64,000 bases of DNA from Lactifluus volemus (lineage: Eukaryota; Basidiomycota; Agaricomycetes; Russulales; Russulaceae), in NCBI GenBank assembly GCA_022376515.1, contig WTXI01000001.1, positions 1,922,001-1,986,000 of the forward strand, read 5' to 3'. The notes under the pieces are model-generated. The model was not told the DNA's origin and made no database searches. It saw only the letters and a list, made by a program, of their open reading frames with translations. Positions 1 through 10,284 of the stretch are shown here, one piece after another. Position 1 is the stretch's first letter. Every line of letters starts with the position of its first letter. The position numbers and the translations under genes are program-made.

Positions 1-347
1 AGCGTGCACGCACCGAAGATACGCTGAGCGTCAAATCTGGAGTATCCGACGTGGTCATCGATTCATCAATTGATTCACCTGTTGAACAGCCCTTACAGGT
101 GAAGCATTCTGGTGCAGCGGTGGTAAAGCCAACAGAAGTTGCCATGGATCAAGTTGCTGGACGGAAGAAGAGCCGATTCTGGTATTACGCCGTAGAACCG
201 CTGCCGACCCCACCCGTCGCGGTGCAGGCAAATGAAGGTGTGAATCCTCGTGGCGCGGGGAGTGACTTTACCTCAAGTGAATCAACTGCGGTACCGCGCC
301 TGGAGGGAAGCTTATCTCCTGCGCCACCAAGCATCGACGAGGATTGA
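1..347 (+). CDS. C-terminal end of an unidentified protein (partial)
   Basis: The frame is open from the left edge (codons start at base 3) to a TGA at 345-347, so about 114 residues of a C-terminus are visible. They are rich in Ser, Pro, Val and acidic residues, with one basic-aromatic patch (KKSRFWYY) and an acidic last stretch ending SIDED. No catalytic or structural domain is recognisable and the piece looks disordered. The upstream part lies outside the window, so no function is assigned. Whether an intron lies inside this fragment cannot be judged. Confidence 0.5.
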   Translation, partial: RARTEDTLSVKSGVSDVVIDSSIDSPVEQPLQVKHSGAAVVKPTEVAMDQVAGRKKSRFWYYAVEPLPTPPVAVQANEGVNPRGAGSDFTSSESTAVPRLEGSLSPAPPSIDED

Positions 348-3112
348 GTTTACACGTGCATTTTCTTCTCTCCACGCTCACTATATAACTAAGTTATTCT
401 CCGCATCTTTATACCACTACAGCTTTTGTCAGTTCATCGTAGACGGGTTCCTGCTTTCACTCTGTGCTGTACTATCTATCATTAGTCTAGCGCATGTGCG
501 CCTAGTATGTCTATTTGAGGGGCTTGCTTGCGTGCCTCGTCGAGGAGGAGCATCTTCAACTGAATGGGATCGACGATTCTTCCGTACTTCCGTCACCGTG
601 ACGAGGCTACAATTAACTGGTACTGGTACACCAGCACCCATCAATGGCGCTGGGCGCTCTGTGTGACGGGATCGTCGTCACGATCCCTGTCGTCAGTACT
701 TTTATCCAACCCAACCTTCGGCCACACCCATTTTCGGACACAGTGTTATATCTCACTCATTTCTGGCCTGTTTCAAGGTGTTTTGGGGGCATGAAGTGTA
801 GTTTTTAATGGGGATGAAAAAGACGTGAACTGTTCAAGCTTGCCGAGTTGCCGAGTCTGTGATTGGGAGGCTCGAAAGCTTCAGTCAGTGTTATTAGTAC
901 TGTCAGTGTTAGGGAGGCTCGCATAAGTAAATGCAATACCGACTGAAGGGGAAATTCGTCACATACCTCGGACGAAATGAGTGTAAACGTAGTACAGTAG
1001 TACAGACGGGAAAGGACTCGGATGTGTGTTGACAAACAAAGTGCATCCAAACTGGTCACCGTTTTATCGTTCAAAAGAGGAGACGTGTATTGGTATAGAG
1101 GAAAATGACAACACGAGAGGCCCCGGAAGACCGAGATATGTTTGTGTCAAATACACGGGAGAGAATCCAAAGCCAGGCAACCGACATCGAGTAATTCGCA
1201 TGCGGGTCACAGAAATTAGTGGCCGAATCGGGTCTTCCCTCGTCAAGGTGATCCTGTTAGCCACAGATTTGATGGAAGAAGATCAAACTCCATATGACGT
1301 GTAGTAATCTTTCGTTGCGCATGGCAATTCTCCGGTCCGACGTTCGACGGACTCACGCCTCCTGCGTTCATGTTGTCGATCACGGAGGACACCATAGCAC
1401 AAATTCTTGCAAGTCAAATAGCTCCTCATGAAAAAAACTACAGAGAGTGAGGTCACGATCGAACATGCCAATCAAGCGGGTGTGTTCCCTTCTTCAACAT
1501 GTATCAGAGAGTGGGTTGTGTCCGAGTCTCCAGAGAGACAACCTCGAAATGATCTCACTTTTTATCTCCTCTACGTACTCTCGCATAGTTCACAGGTAGA
1601 AACCCACCTCCTCATGAACCCTCTGGTGTAGAACTTATTAAGGGATAGGGAAGAAGAGCTCTCGTACCATGGATGATATCCAGTTTTCCACATCTTAGAT
1701 CACGAATTCATCCGAGTCACTTTCCCCCCTGTGCACGAAGTGAGCGACATTGTTTACCGCACGCGTAAACGGTGCCGAGAATGTCGCCCCCTTTCCACGA
1801 TTGAATAACTGTTTCTCAGTTCCTGCGGCTTTGTAGGTTCTATTTCTGAAGAAATGGGGTCTTCCTCCATTTTCTCTCGCCAAGTCTTAACTCTTACATC
1901 CACTTGCCAGTGCCTACTGCTCTGATTCATGCCTGTCCCGCTCCCTCATGTATCTTATCCATTTCACCATGCCACAATGGCACTGGTCGTTGTTGTTGGG
2001 TGATGTGTGCTACCAGGCGATCAGCAGCTCCAAATTACTTGCAGCATTTAACAACTGGTGGTTGTTAGATGTACTTATGCATGCCATTTCTTTGCATGCT
2101 AATTATCCACCATATACATACAGTGACATACTTATACAAGCATGTTCTGAAAGGATGGACAATTTGTCATAATGTGGAACTACATTTCTGCAAATTTTCA
2201 CTCTTTGTTCAATGGTTTCTGCAAGGCTTTGTCCTACATTGCTTCCATCTTTACAACAAGGTCTGGTCATGGTTTCAGAATAATCAACAACAACAAGATC
2301 CAGAACCAGAACCTCAACTTGGCACTTCTGGGTCCTCTTCCAAAGGTATGAGGGCATTGGTCACTGCAGATTTGTCCAAAGGTCCAGACAGCTCCTTAGG
2401 TGGGACCTCCCAAACCTTCCTCTTCCAAGCATGATGAGGTCAAGGATGAGGTCCTGCCTGAGGAACCATCTGGACCTTTGGATGAATCTGGGTGACTGAT
2501 TCCCCTCATACCCCTGCACCTCTTCCCAAACCTTCCTCTTCCAAGCATGCTGAGGTCCCACCTGAGGAACTGTCTGGTCATTTGGGCAAATCTGCAGTGA
2601 CTGACATCAGCAATGGCTGCTGAGATGAGGCTCAACTGAAATCCCATTCAGTCAACAACATCACAGCAGCATGGCAGGAAATCTCATTATTGTGTTTCAT
2701 AAAGACCCTAAGAAGTAGAATGCAATTGGGGCTGCATGAATGGGGACAGCAACGTATGTGATCTGTTATTGGCCAATCGTGCAAGAACAGAGCACATCAG
2801 CAAAGCCAGTCGCATCCCCAAGCCACCAAACGCACCTGTAGGGGCTATGATAACCTTTTTCTAGACTTCTCTAACCCTCTAGAAATCGACAAGGGTCCAA
2901 TGTATCCACGTAGTATAAAGAATGATATGTTCACTCCTCGAGGCAATTAACCTAAGTCAAAAGGATAAAAAGGGCAGTTGCCTATTTCTGAACATGTAGG
3001 CTTGGTAAGGAAGCAAGGCAAAGGCTCGAGAGAACCACTCGGACGCGTTGCATGACGGAAAGACGTTCACACTATTTGCTCTCCGAGTTCAAAAGTATAC
3101 TCTTTGCTTGTA
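348..3112. other. Gene-poor stretch containing an AT-rich relic
   Basis: No gene model could be supported here. Short open frames occur on both strands, but none has a convincing chain of splice sites. About 1950-2960 is AT-rich and poor in CG dinucleotides, unlike the neighbouring genes. Its translation gives fragments rich in Gln, Pro and Ser interrupted by stops, with a motif like KPSSSKHxEV appearing twice. This looks like the remains of a repetitive or mobile sequence. Confidence 0.5.
2405..2560 (+). repeat. Degenerate internal repeat in AT-rich relic
   Basis: A stretch reading CCCAAACCTTCCTCTTCC followed by AAGCATGnTGAGGT occurs at about 2408-2440 and again at about 2523-2555. The two copies are about 115 bases apart. 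In one frame both encode a KPSSSKHxEV motif followed by Pro/Glu-rich residues and then a stop. This is seen directly. The interpretation as a decayed tandem-repeat protein or element is inference. Confidence 0.55.
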
Positions 3113-5593
3113 ATGCTCACTCAGAATGTCCGCCTTTCCCTCAGACGCATGCAGAGGGTTTCGCCCTCTTCCAAACGACGTTCCTTGGCCACCTCAATCA
3201 ACACTAATTCTAACGATTTGTTGTCCTTCTTCGATCATCCATACCACCGTACATCCTGGTCAAAATCACCTACGGGCCTATTCGGACAGCCTCCTCTCGT
3301 CTCTCCTTCCTCTTTCCACAACCTTTCCGTAGCTACCCTCATCCGAGCCCAGTTACTCACGGAGCGCATAGTCCGTGCTCGCCAGTCTCGGAATGAGCTT
3401 TTAAGAGTCGTCAAGAACCTTGACAGACTCAGCGACATGCTATGCTCTGTCATCGATCTCGCGGAGCTGGTGCGCAACGCACATCCGGATCCAGAATGGG
3501 TGGACAGCGCCAATGCGGCGTACGAGCGGTTGTGCGAGTACATGAACGTTCTAAATACTCACGTGGGACTATACGAGGTGCGTCTGATCCCTTTCCCTCC
3601 CCGACCATCTTTTTAAAGCATCGTATGGCACTCTCGAAAATCCATGTTCTTTGAACTTTCTCCCAGACTCTCCGAGACGTCCTATCAGACCCATCAATAG
3701 TCCGTACCCTCAGCCACGGGGCACACCAAACTGCTCTGACATTTTGGCGAGACTTTGAAAAGTCGGGCATCAATCTCCCCCCGGACCAACGAGAACGTTT
3801 TGTGTCTCTGTCCTCTGAGATCCTCGTGCTTGGACGACAGTTTTTGAACGAGGCGTCGAGCTCGCGACCCCCTGCGGCCATCAAACCTTCCGAACTGCAC
3901 GGCCTGAAGGACTTTGGCCTCGGCTCTCGTCTACAGATGCAGTCGCGCTTCACACAGCGCGATCTGCTCATCTATCCCGGCTCCCTTCAGGCGCAGATGA
4001 TCATGCGCTACGCTCCCGGAGAGGATCCACGACGCAAAGTCTACATCGCTGCAAACTCCAGTGCCCCGGAGCAGATAGAAGTCCTCGAGGCACTCCTTCG
4101 TACGCGCGGCCAGCTAGCGCGGCTCGTTGGATCTGACAGTTTCGCACACATGGCGCTGGGAGACAAAATGGCCAAATCTCCGGGTAAGTATATTGCGCGT
4201 GTATTTGCCCAAACGGCTCGAAAAATCTGATGTTTCCGTCGCCAACAGAAAATGTTCAACAATTTCTAGACACATTACTAGCCCACACGCGGCCACACGC
4301 GCAGCAAGCCTTGCAGGCGCTCAGTCTGCGCAAGCAGGCCCACTTAAACTCAGACGTATTACCCATCATTCAGGCTTGGGATAGAGATTATTATTGTCCG
4401 CCAGAACCACCAGCACCCCCAATACCATTACCCCCACTAACACTCGGGACGGTCTTTCAGGCCCTCTCCCGACTATTCGAAAGCCTCTATGGCGTGACTC
4501 TCCGCCCCGTGGAACTCGTGCCTGGTGAGGCCTGGCACTCAGATGTCAAAAAGCTCGAAGTGGTGGACGAGACGGAGGGTCTCCTGGGCTGGATCTATAC
4601 TGATCTCTTTGCTCGGCAGAACAAGTCGAGCGGTGCAGCGCACTACACTGTACGATGTTCGCGGCGTACCGACGATGACGACGAAGGTGGTGATCTACTA
4701 CCGGCAGAGAACGACAGGCAGCTCGTCGAACTCTCACGCGACTTTGAGGCGCGTGGGCGGCATCGGTTCCCCGGCGGGGTGTTCCAGCTGCCCGTCGTTG
4801 TCCTTCTGACCGAGTTTTCCCGCCCACCGACACTGGGTGGCCCCGCAGTACTGGAGTGGCACGAGGTTCTCACGCTATTTCACGAGATGGGACACGCGAT
4901 GCATTGTACGCACCTTCTTTGCTCACACCCCCATTTTTTGACCCTCCTTCAGCCATGATCGGCCGCACGGAATACCAGAACGTATCCGGCACGCGTTGCG
5001 CAACCGATTTTGTCGAGCTCCCGTCTATCCTGATGGAACACTTCCTCACCTCCCCACACGTCCTCGCGCTCTTCGGCACGTCGTCGACGCGTACCTCGGC
5101 GGACGCCGTCGCAGATGCAGTGGCGAACCACCATGAAGACCCGTGTCGTAACATCGACACGTACGGCCAGATCCTTCTCGCCGTGCTCGACCAGACGTAC
5201 CACTCGCACGCCGCGATGGAACCCTCGTTCGACTCGACCGCCGCCCTCGCCGAGCTGCACGATCGGCGCGGTCTCGTGCCGTACGTGCCCGGGACAAGCT
5301 GGCAGACCCAGTTTGGGCATCTTTTCGGATACGGCGCGATGTACTATTCCTATCTTTTTGATCGGGCGATTGCCGCGCGCGTGTGGAGACAACTCTTTGT
5401 GCACGATCCGCTCAATCGTGAGACGGGCGAGCGGTACAAGAGGGAGATTCTCAGGCATGGTGGTGGTGAGGACCCGTGGGCGATGTTGGCCTCGTTGTTG
5501 GGTGCCCCCGAGTTGACGGGCGGAGATGAGCGGGCGATGCGCGAGGTCGGGCGGTGGCGGATAGAAGAAGTTGCCGTACCGGGACGACATTGA
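3113..5593 (+). CDS. OCT1: Mitochondrial intermediate peptidase (M3A metallopeptidase)
   Basis: Four exons: 3113-3577, 3667-4183, 4249-4905 and 4953-5593; all introns are GT-AG and phases agree. MIP removes an octapeptide from matrix precursors after the main processing peptidase has cut. The N-terminus from the ATG at 3113 is basic and Ser-rich (LSLRRMQRV...), as expected for a mitochondrial presequence. The M3 zinc site HEMGH lies in [10 protein letters not shown] just before the last intron, and the next exon begins with [27 protein letters not shown] sequence, including the conserved acidic residue. Predicted length is about 760 residues, normal for the family. MIP is the standard flanking gene of the mushroom MAT-A locus and here lies immediately beside the HD1 gene, tail to tail, 246 bases apart. 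Confidence 0.96.
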
Positions 5594-5839
5594 ATATTAC
5601 ATTTTGATGGATATACAACTGTGCGAGACAACAACTAATAGTGGCACGACAGTGGGTATAAGAAGACCTAAGCGACGAGCAACAATCGTGGTAAGTAGGA
5701 TTGATTCAAATCGACGAGACGAGCTGCGCAATCCGAAAAAAAGCAGAGCAGATGAGCGCAATGGCCCTGTAGACGAAAAAACAATAAATACTGATAAACA
5801 AAATGACCATATGAAGCGCGCAAGGCGCCAGAAAATGTC

Positions 5840-7942
5840 TCAACAAAGAGGCGACTGCAATGTCGCTAGGAATCCCCAATCAGGAGTCAACACGTTGTCC
5901 TGAAAGAGTCCTGGTAGGATATCACTAGGTGGAGTCGATGAATCCCAAATAAAGGCGTCAGTGTCAGTGCCATGGAATGGTGATACGGTCGGTAGAAGTG
6001 TGGAATCATCAGGGGTACTCGGAGCAGGACTGGATGTACTCGATGAGGGGGATAGTGATGATGGCGATTGTAAAGAATCAGGTTGAAACTGATCAGAAAA
6101 CGCCCAAACGTTTCTCGAGCCATTGTCTTGCAAAGACAGAGGTGCTTCCGAGTAAAGCGAAGGTGGAAAAGATTGACCTGAATACGTTGACTCTGGAAAT
6201 TGCAGCAAGAAGCTGAGATCTTCTGGGTCGCTAGCCCACCAAGACGAAGTACATTGAGCTGCCTCAATTTTCTCGGGGAGTGTGGGATCTAATGATGGAA
6301 GGTCCGAACCCGGAACGTAGATAGACGTGACTTGTGCTGCACCAGTGGAAATGGGTAAGAACATGCTCCTGGCCGGAAAAACTAAATACATACGCATCTG
6401 TGGGGCGGTCTCTCCCTGAGGGATTGGCATTTTGCTCCAGTCGTGGACGTTAACAAGATCGAATGGTGGACAAGAATCGATTGTGGCTTGTAACGTGGAT
6501 GAATCAAAAATACTGTTGGCAGGGGATGCATCGTTAGGAGACTTCAAGAATTTGTCAGCAGAAATCGATTCTTGAGTGACGCGTATATGCCACAATTGTT
6601 CAGGAGACGATGGCGGGACTGTATCCGATAGTCTTTGTCTGCGTGTTGCACGCGGGGAGTCGGTGACTCTTTCTGAAGGACTCTCAGAATTCCCCCGATC
6701 TCGTTTGCGAGAAACAGAAGCTGGAGGACTAAGTGGAGGCACTGGATGAATTGGATAGGACGGACACGCAGAGACAGTTAGGCGTGACGTTGGGGTCTGG
6801 TCTAAACTCGGAGTTGTGATTGGTTCTAGTGGGCGTGTCCCCATCGTAGACGAATTGGGTGACACTGCGTTATGAAGTGTAAGTTCACTGGCGGACGAAG
6901 TTCTAACGCAGACAACGCTTTTAATCAAGGACCACAATAGTTGACGGAAGAGCACGCACCGGAGCCGCTTTTTCGGGATCTGTAAGACAGAACCTTGCGA
7001 CATATATGTGTCTTCGGGGAGACGCCGTTTGCGGCCTACAACAGAAGGGGGAGGAGTTGTATCCCAGAACTCGTCTTCATCGATAGGCCAACTGGGCGAG
7101 GCATAAGAAGGTATCGAAGGGTTGCTTGCCGACGGAATATAAATGTTTCCCTTGGAGGAGTCATTCAAACCTATGTCCATGCTTCGAGAGGTCTGGGCTA
7201 CATCCTCATAGATGTGCTCGGCTTGTAAAGCCGGATGCTCCGAAAACAACGTTTCTGCGTATGCCTTCACTGACGTGAAGGCGAAGATAACGTCAAAGGA
7301 ATCATTGGTGTCGCCTTCTAGGTAAATCCGTTGGGCAGCAGCGACCGTGGGATCCATCGAACCTGCAAAGAATTCACAAGAAAGCTTGGTCCAACCGATC
7401 GAATCCCTGACTTCTTCAAACCAAAGTTTCACTTGCGCGACCGAAGTCCCGGCTACATCACCTATGATTTGCATTTGCACCGGAGAGGGGTAGGGATTAT
7501 GTATATTTTGCCTCAGCCAGCGGTACGCATGGAAGTCCAAAAGTCTTTGCTGGCCCAGGATACTCGGTGTCAGTGCTGAAAGAGGGCTTGAAAATAGAAG
7601 ACGACATGGCGGAATCTCTTGGGGAAGGTCCGATATGCTGGATTGGCCGTCTGTGGGCGCATCGAAAATGAAGTGGCTTATCGAGTAGGACTGAGCCTCC
7701 TGAAAAATTGACCCGCATTCTAGCATGCAACGCGTCATGCTAGCAACGACTCGGGATACGCGCGAAAGGAGAAGGGCCGTGTCTTGGTCAAACCTCCCAT
7801 CTACCTTCAGGGACTCTATATCGTGCGCAAGCTGGGACCATTCTTGAAAAAAAACCCTGAGGGGTTCTTCATCATTGGATACAATAGCAAGTAGAAACTG
7901 TTGCTCTATGCGGATAAGTTGCTCGCGTAAAGTGGCTTTCAT
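5840..7942 (-). CDS. HD1-type mating homeodomain transcription factor
   Basis: Exons on the minus strand run 7942-6960 and 6902-5840. The 57-base GT-AG intron is in frame and would read through if retained. The ATG at 7942 starts a helical HD1-like N-terminal region (EQLIRIEQQFLLAI..., FFQEWSQLAHDIE), the part that in this family pairs with HD2. An atypical homeodomain follows at about residues 130-190, with helix 3 reading KLWFEEVRDSIGW; the IGW extension is typical of HD1. Basic clusters (GRKRRL, PKKRLR, SRKRDRG) are possible nuclear signals, and the Ser/Pro-rich C-terminus is likely regulatory. The usual helix-3 Asn is replaced by Glu. HD1 and HD2 from different mating types form the active regulator of sexual development. 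The gene is divergent from the HD2-position gene, with 110 bases between starts. Confidence 0.9.
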   Translation of the reverse strand: MKATLREQLIRIEQQFLLAIVSNDEEPLRVFFQEWSQLAHDIESLKVDGRFDQDTALLLSRVSRVVASMTRCMLECGSIFQEAQSYSISHFIFDAPTDGQSSISDLPQEIPPCRLLFSSPLSALTPSILGQQRLLDFHAYRWLRQNIHNPYPSPVQMQIIGDVAGTSVAQVKLWFEEVRDSIGWTKLSCEFFAGSMDPTVAAAQRIYLEGDTNDSFDVIFAFTSVKAYAETLFSEHPALQAEHIYEDVAQTSRSMDIGLNDSSKGNIYIPSASNPSIPSYASPSWPIDEDEFWDTTPPPSVVGRKRRLPEDTYMSQGSVLQIPKKRLRCVLFRQLLWSLIKSVVCVRTSSASELTLHNAVSPNSSTMGTRPLEPITTPSLDQTPTSRLTVSACPSYPIHPVPPLSPPASVSRKRDRGNSESPSERVTDSPRATRRQRLSDTVPPSSPEQLWHIRVTQESISADKFLKSPNDASPANSIFDSSTLQATIDSCPPFDLVNVHDWSKMPIPQGETAPQMRMYLVFPARSMFLPISTGAAQVTSIYVPGSDLPSLDPTLPEKIEAAQCTSSWWASDPEDLSFLLQFPESTYSGQSFPPSLYSEAPLSLQDNGSRNVWAFSDQFQPDSLQSPSSLSPSSSTSSPAPSTPDDSTLLPTVSPFHGTDTDAFIWDSSTPPSDILPGLFQDNVLTPDWGFLATLQSPLC

Positions 7943-8052
7943 GAGTGGGGATTGCGATTGTAAGGTGAGGTGCAAGGCAGGAACGCCGCCACAGTTATTG
8001 GATACACTCCATTACATAAGGACAATGGCGTAGACCAAATATTAGCAACCAA
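7943..8052. promoter_or_regulatory. Shared promoter region of the divergent HD1/HD2 pair
   Basis: Only 110 bases separate the ATG of the HD1 gene (minus strand, 7942) from the ATG of the HD2-position gene (8053). Both promoters must lie here or overlap the genes. No specific binding motif is claimed. Compact divergent HD pairs are the rule at basidiomycete mating loci. Confidence 0.6.
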
Positions 8053-9928
8053 ATGCGGTCTTTAAATCTTGGACAAAGTCTTCCCAGATCCCCAATGTCG
8101 AGAAAGTTGTTTTTCCACTCCCTTCTAGGAGGTATCTCTAATGATGCTCGTGAAATTCAAAAACTCACCAAATTACATTCGCCCCTATTGGTTTCTGAAA
8201 TTCGAACTGAACCCCAATCCCAGGTTCTACTCCACCTCCCTGATGTCCAGTCACCCGTTCAATACCTCATCGGCATGGGGCTCAAACCAACTCTTGCACG
8301 ACACGTATCGAGTGTCTTTATGGAGTTCGTTGCTCGGTACAAACAGATCTTCAAATCCCACTATCATCGCATCATTTGCGGAGGCTGCCACCTCCAACCC
8401 GAGTATTATCGCGACTTGTTTATCGTCCAGTTCAAAGGAGCAATTCAAGTCTGGGCATCTCAGATTATGTCAAGCATTCGTGCCTGGTTATCTCGAGCAG
8501 GGCTACACCCGACTGCCTCTCATCCTCAGTCCATGGACGTGAGTGCTACCCTTCAAACTCGTTTGTCTGGGATAAAGCTTCTCGCACAGATACGTGTGGA
8601 CTATGCCACGAAGGTTGGGATTCTCTCAAGACTCGGTCTTGGACCAACGTCATCAGTGGGTGGTGTTGGTCATACTTTCGTTTATGCCTGTCTCTGATAA
8701 ATACTAGACTGGCTTCGACATTTCACAACCGAAAGAGGAATTCCAGACAACAAGGGAATCTTTCATTAAGTTGCGCCCCGTGGTATGGCCCTCCTTAATC
8801 TGATTGACATGCTGAGTCTTATCCACGAAGCTATCTGCACCCTCGCTAGCAGCGACCACTGCAGCAACTTGCGACCTTTTTTGTCGGGAGGTACCATCAA
8901 CATGCTTTCCCGCAATCTACCCTCTGCCGCACAGCGAATCACGTACATCATCTCAGAGAACTCTGGCTACGGCATTCACTCTCACGTCGTCTATCCGGAA
9001 TGAGAAGCTGTTGGCAAAGCGCTGTGCTACTATGTCTTCATTAATCGACCTTTTCTCTCGAATGACGGTTATACCAGAGGTTGGCGTCAAATCACGGGGA
9101 AGCTGCACGGGCAGCCAGAATTCCAATTCCAAAAAGATCATATCGCCTCCGAACGTCTTGGATGTATCGGGTCCCTCCAACGGGTCCCAGCCCATGGCAG
9201 GGTCAGTTTCGTCTGCGGTTACCCCCCGTAGGCGCCGATTCGCAGCGCTTCCGAAGCGTCGTACCGAAACCCCCACTTCCTTATCCACCCTTATCCCGTT
9301 GTCACGTCTCCCCTGTTGCTCATCCTCATCCCTTAATGTGGTCCATCCTTCCAACGCTACATCGCATACTTCAGCAGAATCAGCCACTACGTCGGCCGTA
9401 ACAGAGAATGCACATCTGGGTCGCGTCCTTGCAACGTCATGGACTATTGATATTCAATCAACGTCGCCTGTACAACATCGATCAGCGACGTTAAACCATT
9501 CGACGTCAAAGTCCGTCGTCTCCAAACAAAGAAAGAAAACCCTTTCTCTCAGGGCGCATTCTCAATCACAACCAGCTCCTCCACTACAAGCATCTTCATC
9601 CCCGACTCTGCCAGAGTGGAAGGTATCTACGTCCTCGCGCACTATATCACGTACACCTTCTCTTGTTTCAGATACCTCATGCATTGATTCGTCACCATCG
9701 TCGTCGGACGAGCTCGATACACCACCTTCGACCCCTTCATCATCCTTACTTGCGCTACCTACTCGCAGCAAGCTTGAATCCCCTGCCATGATGACGCCTG
9801 GGAAGCACTCACCGGGAAGTGCTAAACTTCCAAGGCCCAGGAAAAAGGGTATACACATCGACTTCACGAAAGGGGGTATAGGGAATGACTCGGAAGAGCG
9901 GCCATTTACCTTTACCTTCAGTTCTTAG
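8053..9928 (+). CDS. HD2-position mating-type gene, homeodomain not recognised
   Basis: One consistent model has exons 8053-8538, 8590-8655, 8708-8782 and 8831-9928, all phase 0 with GT-AG borders, giving 574 residues. Exon 1 (162 residues) resembles the HD2 N-terminal dimerisation region, with patterns such as YLIGMGLKPTLARHVSSVF and a later segment around VQFKGAIQVWASQ. The C-terminal half is Ser/Thr/Pro-rich with a basic patch (PRRRRFAALPKRR), as in HD2 proteins. No WFxNxR helix occurs in any plus-strand frame of 8540-9930. A second stretch, about 8785-9230, is open in another frame apart from one TGA at 9001, so the middle of the gene may be mis-modelled or carry an indel. Position, orientation and N-terminus support HD2; loss of the homeodomain is possible. 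Confidence 0.55.
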
Positions 9929-10284
9929 CATTCCTTTGTTTTATCTCGGTTGGCATGGCCCCCCTAGCTACCCGCGTGTTCGCATATATCTTTATTGATG
10001 CTTTCGCATCACCTTCTACCTTTCTTCATACCCATCTTACTCGAACTGATGCTCTTTGCCTCTGGCCGTTCTGGCTGTACTCGGTTTTCGCATCCATTCG
10101 AGGAGAAATTGTTCCAAATGTGTCATATGATCATCAGGGCTTGCATAGCCCTCCCCCGTTTACACGCTAAGTACATAGCCGTACAATACAAGTTATTGAA
10201 TTTCATGTGGTCAACGACCGTAATCACGCAAACCTTGAAGCCTTTGCATTCATTAGCACTGGCACGACTGACCGAAGAAGCAGA
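9929..10284. other. Convergent intergenic spacer
   Basis: This is the 356-base gap between the 3' end of the HD2-position gene and the 3' end of the DUF7721-like gene. I see no gene, RNA or clear repeat in it. The HD2-side part is pyrimidine-rich. Confidence 0.6.

Noticed and set aside
8700..8760. Homeodomain-like helix reading TFHNRKRNSRQQG in one frame
   Set aside because: Trp is Thr, upstream helices do not match, and the frame conflicts with the best splice model. Kept only as a hint that the HD2 middle is unresolved.
8953..9387. Minus-strand ORF opposite the HD2-position gene
   Set aside because: No family features and no splice partners; antisense to a longer plus-strand frame.
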